A stretch of 64,000 nt of DNA from Rhodocyclaceae bacterium (GTDB lineage: Bacteria > Pseudomonadota > Gammaproteobacteria > Burkholderiales > Rhodocyclaceae): positions 1 through 64,000 of the forward strand of contig JADKHX010000001.1 in NCBI GenBank assembly GCA_016721505.1, written 5' to 3'. Under the pieces are notes generated by a model. The model was given only the letters and a program-made list of their open reading frames with translations. It was not told where the DNA came from and made no database searches. Within the stretch, counting starts at the first letter, position 1. Each line of letters opens with the position of its first letter. The translations under genes were made by a program, and so were the position numbers. Positions 58,880 through 64,000 of this stretch are shown here, piece by piece.

Positions 58880-60349
58880 GTGTCGTTCCTCTACTTGAAA
58901 CATTTTGAGCTGGACAAGTCGCCGTTTCAGATTACGCCGGACATTGATTTCTTTTTTTCCGGCAGTCGGCGCGGTGGCATTCTGACCGCGCTGCTTCATG
59001 TCGCTTGCCACGAAGAAGGCATTGCTACCGCAGTTGCGGAGGTCGGAAGCGGTAAAACCTTGTTGGCACGATTGATGATCAGTCGTTTGCCAGCTGACAT
59101 CAGCTCGGTTTATCTTGCCAATCCATGTTTCAGTCGCGACGAAATTATCAGTGCAATCTCGCGCGACCTTGGATTGCCAAACGAGCCAGCAACGACCGAA
59201 GAAAATCTTGCACGCTTGCATCAGGAACTCTTGCGTCGACACGCACTAGGTTTGCGCGTGCTTCTCGTCATCGACGAGGCACATGCGATGCCGTTGGAAT
59301 CACTTGAAGAAGTTCGTCTGCTATCGAACTTAGAGACAGATCGTCATAAGCTAGTGAACATCATGTTGTTTGGCCAGCCTGAACTCGACACCTTGCTTGC
59401 CGACCGACGGCTGCGCCAGGTCAGAGATCGGGTCATTCATCGCTTTGATCTGCCTGCATTGCCAAAAGACGAAGCCACGGCTTACATTGATCACCGCTTG
59501 CGGGTGGCCGGATGGCACGGCGGGCGGTTGTTCACATCGACCGCCATGGCACTTTTGCTGAAAGCCTCCCATGGCCGCGCCCGCCGCATCAACCTTTTGG
59601 CCGATAAATCGCTGCTTGCTGCCTATGCTGAAGGTGTCAAACAAGTCGAGAAACGCCACGTAAAAATTGCCTGCAGTGAGCTTCATGCCGATCCGACTAC
59701 GGGTTACATGGCTGGTCTTCCAAAGTGGCGCACGCTGCTGAGCAGTTTCGCATTGGCGGTGCCAATGGCGTTTTTGGCCGTATGGATATTGGGTAAGTAT
59801 CAAGCGGGTTCGACCATCCAGCCAAAACGCGTGGACGCAAATGCGACGCTCAGCGCGCCGACAAATCAGGTAGCTGTCAATGACCGTGCAACGGAACCGC
59901 TCTCCATCCCGATTCCTGCAGTAACAGTGGCCTCAGCTAAGCCAGCGACACCGCTACCTTCGCAGCATCAATCAGAACCAGTTGCTGCGCGCTCCGTGCC
60001 GGATGCCCATGGCAACAAAAACCTTAGTCAGACCAGCGAGATCGTAAGGCGCACGGAAGAATTGCTCAATGACAAAGGCTTGCGCGGATTCACTTTGCAA
60101 TTGGCGAGCCTGCCGTCGATGGCTAGCCTCGCCGAATATGTCGGGGTAGCGAGTCAGCACTTTGATACTTCGATTGTCTATGCCCACAATCGAACATACA
60201 ATGGAAAAAATTTGGTCGCGGTCTATCTCGGCCAATATCCGACTGAACAGGCGGCGCGCGACGCGCTGCGTGATCTACCCGAGCCGCTAAACGTGAACCA
60301 GCCAGTCATTCGAACTTGGGTCGCAATTCGACAGGAGCCAAAACCTTGA
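58880..60349 (+). CDS. mshM: ExeA/MshM-type AAA ATPase fused to a C-terminal SPOR-like domain
   Basis: 489 residues from GTG 58880. The N-terminal half is an ExeA/GspA/MshM ATPase: LDKSPFQITPD, Walker A VGSGKT (55-60), Walker B LLVIDEAH (128-135). A membrane helix (about 285-306) leads to a low-complexity linker and a C-terminal domain from about 405 (FTLQLASLPSMASLAEYV ... VAVYLGQYPTEQAARDAL), which reads as SPOR, a peptidoglycan-binding fold. In related systems the ATPase-plus-wall-binding pair places the secretin. It overlaps the secretin gene by 4 nt. Confidence 0.85.
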   Translation: MSFLYLKHFELDKSPFQITPDIDFFFSGSRRGGILTALLHVACHEEGIATAVAEVGSGKTLLARLMISRLPADISSVYLANPCFSRDEIISAISRDLGLPNEPATTEENLARLHQELLRRHALGLRVLLVIDEAHAMPLESLEEVRLLSNLETDRHKLVNIMLFGQPELDTLLADRRLRQVRDRVIHRFDLPALPKDEATAYIDHRLRVAGWHGGRLFTSTAMALLLKASHGRARRINLLADKSLLAAYAEGVKQVEKRHVKIACSELHADPTTGYMAGLPKWRTLLSSFALAVPMAFLAVWILGKYQAGSTIQPKRVDANATLSAPTNQVAVNDRATEPLSIPIPAVTVASAKPATPLPSQHQSEPVAARSVPDAHGNKNLSQTSEIVRRTEELLNDKGLRGFTLQLASLPSMASLAEYVGVASQHFDTSIVYAHNRTYNGKNLVAVYLGQYPTEQAARDALRDLPEPLNVNQPVIRTWVAIRQEPKP

Positions 60350-62307
60350 ACCAGTGGGATGCATTCGTTTGCTCTATCCTTCCGCAGGTATCGGCTCGCG
60401 CAAGAAAATTGCGTCGTTGCTGGCCTTGTTTTGTGGGATCTGTCGTCATCCTTGCCGGCTGCGCCAGCCCGGCACCGCCGGTATCGGTCCAGCATCTTGA
60501 GCCAGAAGCCCCTGTCGCTGGCCAAGCGCCAGATTTTGCGCTGACCCCACCGGTGCCGAAGGCTCCCAAACCCAGAGACAAACCCGAGCTGTACAGCGTG
60601 GTCGTTCATGACACCAATGTGCAGGAATTGCTGTTCGCGTTAGCGCGGGACGCCAAAGTAAACGTCTCGGTTCATCCCGCTATCAGTGGCACTGTGACGA
60701 TGAGCGTTATCGATCAAACCTTAACCGAAATCCTGGATGTGGTCAGCAAACAGGTGGATATGCGTTATGAGATGAATGGCAAAAACGTTGCAATTACTCC
60801 CGACGTGCCTTACCTGAAAATGTACCGAATCGACTACCCGAACATCGCGCGCAGCTCGCAAAGCACGGTGAGCATCTCGACCAATGTTGCAAGTACAGGC
60901 GGCGGGCCAGGTTCCAGCGGCGGCAGTTCTGGCAGTAACGCCTCTGACTCAATCGTGAAAAACGTTGCCAACAATATGTTTTGGGAGACGCTGGTAGCAA
61001 ATCTACGCGATCTGCTGCGGGAAACGGACAAGGTTCAACCCACTGCCGAACAGGCTCGCGTGACTCCAACCACAACTGCACCCGTGCCGCCAAGCACTCA
61101 GGCCACAACCCGCGCCGCACCTGGCGCTGTTGGCGGCGCGGGTGGTGCAAGTGCGCCGGGAGCTTCAAACGTAACGGCTGCACCGGTGGCATCGACGGCA
61201 CAATCCACACGACCCGCGCAAGCCGTACAACCGGCTGCCGCACTCGCGCCTCAGGCTGTCCCAGGCAGTGCCGGCACACCCGCGACGACGGTTCGCGAAG
61301 TTGGTTCCGTCATCGCCAATGCCGAAAACGGCATCATTAATGTACGAGCAACCCAGCGCCAACATGAAAAAGTGCGTGAATTTCTCGATGGAATCATGGG
61401 TAATGCGCGGCGTCAGGTGCTGATAGAAGCGACCATTGTTGAAGTTGATTTGTCTGATCGCTACCAACAAGGTATCGACTGGTCACTGTTGTATCGCGCC
61501 GGCGACCCCGTCAATGCCCGAGGTCTGACTTTTTCGCCTTCCGGGCCAAGTTCTGGCATGCTGACCGGGGGACTCGTGACCGGTGTTGCGACCGCTGCGT
61601 CCTCGCTAACGTATGGACGAAACACCATGACAACGGCGCTGACGCTACTTGAATCCTTTGGCACCTTGCGCGTACTTTCAAGCCCTAAGGTGTCGGTACT
61701 TAATAGCCAAACCAGTATCCTTAAGGTTGTCGACAATGAGGTCTACTTCACCATCTCTGTGACGCCAGGCACTGCGGCAACAGCGACCTCGGCAGCCACA
61801 CCGGCGACTTACACGAGCGTGATTAATACAGTTCCAGTCGGTTTTCTCATGACTGTCACGCCGCAGATCAGCAGTCATGGCGAAGTCATTCTCAACTTGC
61901 GACCCACCATTAGTCGCATCAGTTCGTTCGCGACCGACCCGAGTCCCGCGCTGGCGCAGTCCGGCGTGATCAACCGCATCCCTGTCGTGCAAAGCCGCGA
62001 GATGGAGTCAATTTTGCGCGTGCAGTCGGGGGATATTGCCGTCCTCGGCGGCTTAATTCAGGATACGCGAGACCGCAAGACTGACGCTGTGCCGGGCCTG
62101 AGCGGTATCCCGGTTGTGAGTGATTTGTTTCAATTTGCAGATCACCGTAGCCGGAAAACTGAACTTGTTATTTTCTTACGCCCGACGGTCCTGACCGACG
62201 CGAGTCTGAATGGGGATTTCCAGAGCTTTAGATCGGTTTTACCGGATGCAAAGAGCACTTATATGCTTCCGGCCGACCAGACCAAGCCGGCAACTGTGCG
62301 CCCCTGA
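60346..62307 (+). CDS. mshL: Secretin, MSHA biogenesis protein MshL
   Basis: 653 residues from TTG 60346, preferred because AGGAG lies 8 nt upstream and TTGA overlaps the mshM stop. A lipoprotein signal with basic n-region (RKLRR) and lipobox LAGC precedes the STN-type domain (YSVVVHDTNVQELLFALARDAKVN in two parts), a Gly/Ser/Ala-rich variable region at about 180-330, an N1/secretin-like fold, and the secretin core (RRQVLIEATIVEVDLSDRYQQGIDW in two parts, VPVGFLMTVTPQISSHGEV, GDIAVLGGLIQD, PVVSDLFQF). It forms the outer-membrane pore for the MSHA-type pilus. Confidence 0.9.
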   Translation: MNQWDAFVCSILPQVSARARKLRRCWPCFVGSVVILAGCASPAPPVSVQHLEPEAPVAGQAPDFALTPPVPKAPKPRDKPELYSVVVHDTNVQELLFALARDAKVNVSVHPAISGTVTMSVIDQTLTEILDVVSKQVDMRYEMNGKNVAITPDVPYLKMYRIDYPNIARSSQSTVSISTNVASTGGGPGSSGGSSGSNASDSIVKNVANNMFWETLVANLRDLLRETDKVQPTAEQARVTPTTTAPVPPSTQATTRAAPGAVGGAGGASAPGASNVTAAPVASTAQSTRPAQAVQPAAALAPQAVPGSAGTPATTVREVGSVIANAENGIINVRATQRQHEKVREFLDGIMGNARRQVLIEATIVEVDLSDRYQQGIDWSLLYRAGDPVNARGLTFSPSGPSSGMLTGGLVTGVATAASSLTYGRNTMTTALTLLESFGTLRVLSSPKVSVLNSQTSILKVVDNEVYFTISVTPGTAATATSAATPATYTSVINTVPVGFLMTVTPQISSHGEVILNLRPTISRISSFATDPSPALAQSGVINRIPVVQSREMESILRVQSGDIAVLGGLIQDTRDRKTDAVPGLSGIPVVSDLFQFADHRSRKTELVIFLRPTVLTDASLNGDFQSFRSVLPDAKSTYMLPADQTKPATVRP

Positions 62308-62309
62308 TC

Positions 62310-63800
62310 ATGAGTCTGCTCCTAGATGCGCTACAGCGCGCCAGTGAAGAGAAAGAAAAGCTCGCTGACGCGCGCGCGGCGGCAAACGATGTCGCTCAAT
62401 CTGAGGCGTCTGTCCCGCAGATTTCCTCTTCGCCTGCTTTTGCCGACCTGTCGCTTGCGCTGGAATCGTCTCTGCAGCTAGTTGAAGATGTAGTTACAAC
62501 TCCAACAGTCGTTGTGGGGCCGAGTCTGGATGCGTTGGAAAATGCAGAAGTGGCGATCAAACCCGCGCTCTCAATTTCGCCGATCGCGCTCACGCCTCCG
62601 GCGGATCCACCTCCTCCTCCGGCCGCACCAGCAATCGAGCAGCCGACACAAGCCGCGCCCAAAGAAGTCCAAGCCATCTCGGTTGCGACACCATCTGTTT
62701 CCAGCACGAAGATGGCTGAATCCGCCAAGCCGGTCACGCAACCGCACCCAAGCCCGACTGCGTCATCAAAGGTTGCAAGGGAAATTCTCGACGCGACAGC
62801 AAAAAAGGCGAAGCCCCCGTTTATTCGCCGCCCTGTCGTGCTGGGATTAATCGCCTTTATAGCGCTTGCCCAAGGAGCGTACTTCCTTGGGTTTATGGAC
62901 AGCGTGTTCGGCACAGCCGGTTCGCCCGTTTCTTCAATAGCCCCTATCGCGGCTCCAGACACGGCGATAAATGCCACCGCACCCCAACCACCAGCAACAG
63001 GCACTGAGCCAATGTTGGCGGCGGACGTCAGTTCGCCAGTTGGTGCTGGTGATACGCCGTTAAACGCGCGCGCTGTGCCATCGGTGGCAATTGCCGGTGC
63101 CGTTGCAAATTCCGCCATTGCAAAATCGGCAATTGCTCGTCCGACCGCCAAAACGTCAGCTGCGGTGGCGGCCAAGGCGCCCGTGCCAATATTCACAACC
63201 ACACCTGCACCCGAAACAAACTTGGATGCAGCCTATCGCGCTTTACTGGACGGGCGTCTAGACGAGGCTGCGAGGGACTATCGTAAGGCGCTGGATAAAA
63301 ACCCTGATGAGCGTGACGCTCTGCTCGGCTTGGCGTACATCGCACAAAGAACAGATCAGCACGACGACGCTCGTATTGGTTACGAACGGGTTTTGCGACT
63401 GGAACCGGGGCATCCGGGCGCAACCTCCGGCTTGCTTACGCTGGCGACAAAAAGCGATCCGCAAATGACGGCGACTCGAGCCCGTGAGCTGGTGGAACGC
63501 AATCCTGAATCGGCCGTAGCGCTGTCGACTCTTGGCGGTCTGCTCGCTCGCGAGGGGCGCATCGCCGAGGCGCAACAAGTGTATTTCAAGGCATTGAGTC
63601 TCGAGCCTGACAATGCACTTTATGCCTACAACCTTGCTGTGGCGCTTGATCGCATGCACAAATACCAGCAAGCGCACAGCTATTACCAGCGCGCACTGAC
63701 GCTTGCCGAAAAATCTGCGGCTATTGATCGGGCGGGCTTCCCGACCGCCGAAGCTCAACAACGCTTGCTACAACTGCGCGAACGGAATGGCGGGTCTTGA
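62310..63800 (+). CDS. mshN: TPR protein, MSHA biogenesis protein MshN-like
   Basis: 496 residues starting 2 nt after mshL. The first residues MSLLLDALQRASEEKEKL are typical of MshN/GspB-type proteins. A Pro/Ala-rich cytoplasmic part leads to a membrane helix (PVVLGLIAFIALAQGAYFLGF, about 174-194), a low-complexity periplasmic linker, then TPR units from about 305 (LDAAYRALLDGRLDEAARDY, ALLGLAYIAQRTDQHDDARIGYERVL in parts, and others). A repeat copy is read in frame at residues 243-251 (PVGAGDTPL). Role by analogy: bridging the inner-membrane platform and the secretin. Confidence 0.82.
   Translation: MSLLLDALQRASEEKEKLADARAAANDVAQSEASVPQISSSPAFADLSLALESSLQLVEDVVTTPTVVVGPSLDALENAEVAIKPALSISPIALTPPADPPPPPAAPAIEQPTQAAPKEVQAISVATPSVSSTKMAESAKPVTQPHPSPTASSKVAREILDATAKKAKPPFIRRPVVLGLIAFIALAQGAYFLGFMDSVFGTAGSPVSSIAPIAAPDTAINATAPQPPATGTEPMLAADVSSPVGAGDTPLNARAVPSVAIAGAVANSAIAKSAIARPTAKTSAAVAAKAPVPIFTTTPAPETNLDAAYRALLDGRLDEAARDYRKALDKNPDERDALLGLAYIAQRTDQHDDARIGYERVLRLEPGHPGATSGLLTLATKSDPQMTATRARELVERNPESAVALSTLGGLLAREGRIAEAQQVYFKALSLEPDNALYAYNLAVALDRMHKYQQAHSYYQRALTLAEKSAAIDRAGFPTAEAQQRLLQLRERNGGS
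63037..63061 (+). repeat. Dispersed 25-bp repeat, copy 14 (inside mshN)
   Basis: CAGTTGGTGCTG, centre GTGAT, ACGCCGTT: the closest to the consensus, flanked by TTCGC left and AAACG right. It is read in sense as PVGAGDTP within a disordered linker. Confidence 0.92.
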
Positions 63801-63929
63801 CGCGACGCTCATGCAGTGGTCCTGTGATGCCGAGTTGAGGCGTTTGCTGACTTTATTCGGCCCGCAATAAGTGGACACCTATCGCGCACACGGGCTCTGG
63901 CTCGATAAACAGGCAAGAAAATCATTACG

Positions 63930-64000
63930 ATGAGCACTTCAAATAGAACGCCTGAAAAGCAACCCGTTCGATTGGGGGACTTACTCCTCGAGCAAAGACT
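63930..64000 (+). CDS. GspE/MshE-like pilus assembly ATPase, first codons (cut by window edge)
   Basis: ATG 63930 opens a frame reading through VRLGDLLLEQRL at its end, the sequence that starts the N-terminal domain of GspE/PilB/MshE ATPases (R-L-G-D-L-L-v-x-x-G). Position after mshL-mshN fits mshE. Only 23 codons are present; 129 bp separate it from mshN. Confidence 0.6.
   Translation, partial: MSTSNRTPEKQPVRLGDLLLEQR

Noticed and set aside
62396..63202. 268-codon minus-strand frame opposite mshN
   Set aside because: It is antisense to the Ala/Pro-rich linker of mshN; composition is a by-product of GC-rich codons and mshN has clear TPR and membrane features.

Overview
The window reads as chromosome of a betaproteobacterium, most likely of the order Burkholderiales. 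The evidence is a set of recognisable genes: uvrB, rne, rluC, hemC-hemD-hemX-hemY, ppc, maeB, GTP-type pckG, pilS-pilR, a PP0621-type gene, ispB, argH, apaG, a phasin, an AlgP/H1-like protein and a mannose-sensitive-haemagglutinin (MSHA) pilus cluster. No species can be named from the sequence alone. Gene order is dense, with many 1-8 nt start/stop overlaps.

Layout. 1-2.9 kb is the right end of an integrated element lying against the 3' end of tRNA-Asn: a two-gene primase module, an excisionase-type HTH protein, a divergent operator palindrome, and two frameshifted genes (a small regulator-like gene and the tyrosine integrase). 3-16 kb is housekeeping (tyrB-like, uvrB, rne, rluC, a HAD phosphatase, a Rieske protein, an SppA-type protease, murI, class I fumarase, a YqhA-type membrane protein). 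16-26 kb holds the overlapping folD-purE-phzF-hemF operon, the opposed hemC-D-X-Y operon and ppc. 26-34 kb covers PBP7, a patatin, maeB, pckG and an aminotransferase. 34-48 kb is regulatory: an H1-like protein, ampD-pilR-pilS, ispB, argH, a Ser/Thr kinase with a C-terminal cyclic-nucleotide-binding-like domain, a class III cyclase, an orphan histidine kinase, and a type IV prepilin behind a near-consensus sigma-54 promoter. 49-58 kb carries kdsD-lptC-lptA, an enoyl-CoA hydratase, a phasin with its own sigma-70 promoter, an aminotransferase, an FKBP, two tandem beta-hydroxyacid dehydrogenases and a second patatin. 58.9 kb to the end is the start of an MSHA operon: an ExeA/MshM-type ATPase fused to a SPOR-like domain, the secretin mshL, the TPR protein mshN and the first codons of an mshE-like ATPase.

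The most unusual feature is a dispersed short repeat found fourteen times between 4.3 and 63.1 kb and not seen in the integrated element. Each copy is about 25 nt: CAGTTGGTGCTG, a variable 5-nt centre, then ACGCCGTT or ACGCCGTC. Five copies lie inside coding sequence without breaking the frame. Most of the others sit within about 20 nt of a stop codon. Ten of fourteen have the same orientation. It does not match a repeat family I can name. A separate REP-type palindrome lies between uvrB and rne.

Likely functional links: PilS-PilR probably drive the sigma-54-dependent prepilin gene; the cyclase could make the ligand for the kinase's nucleotide-binding-like domain; the hem operons together cover several steps of haem synthesis; ppc, pckG, maeB and fumarase form the C3/C4 anaplerotic node.
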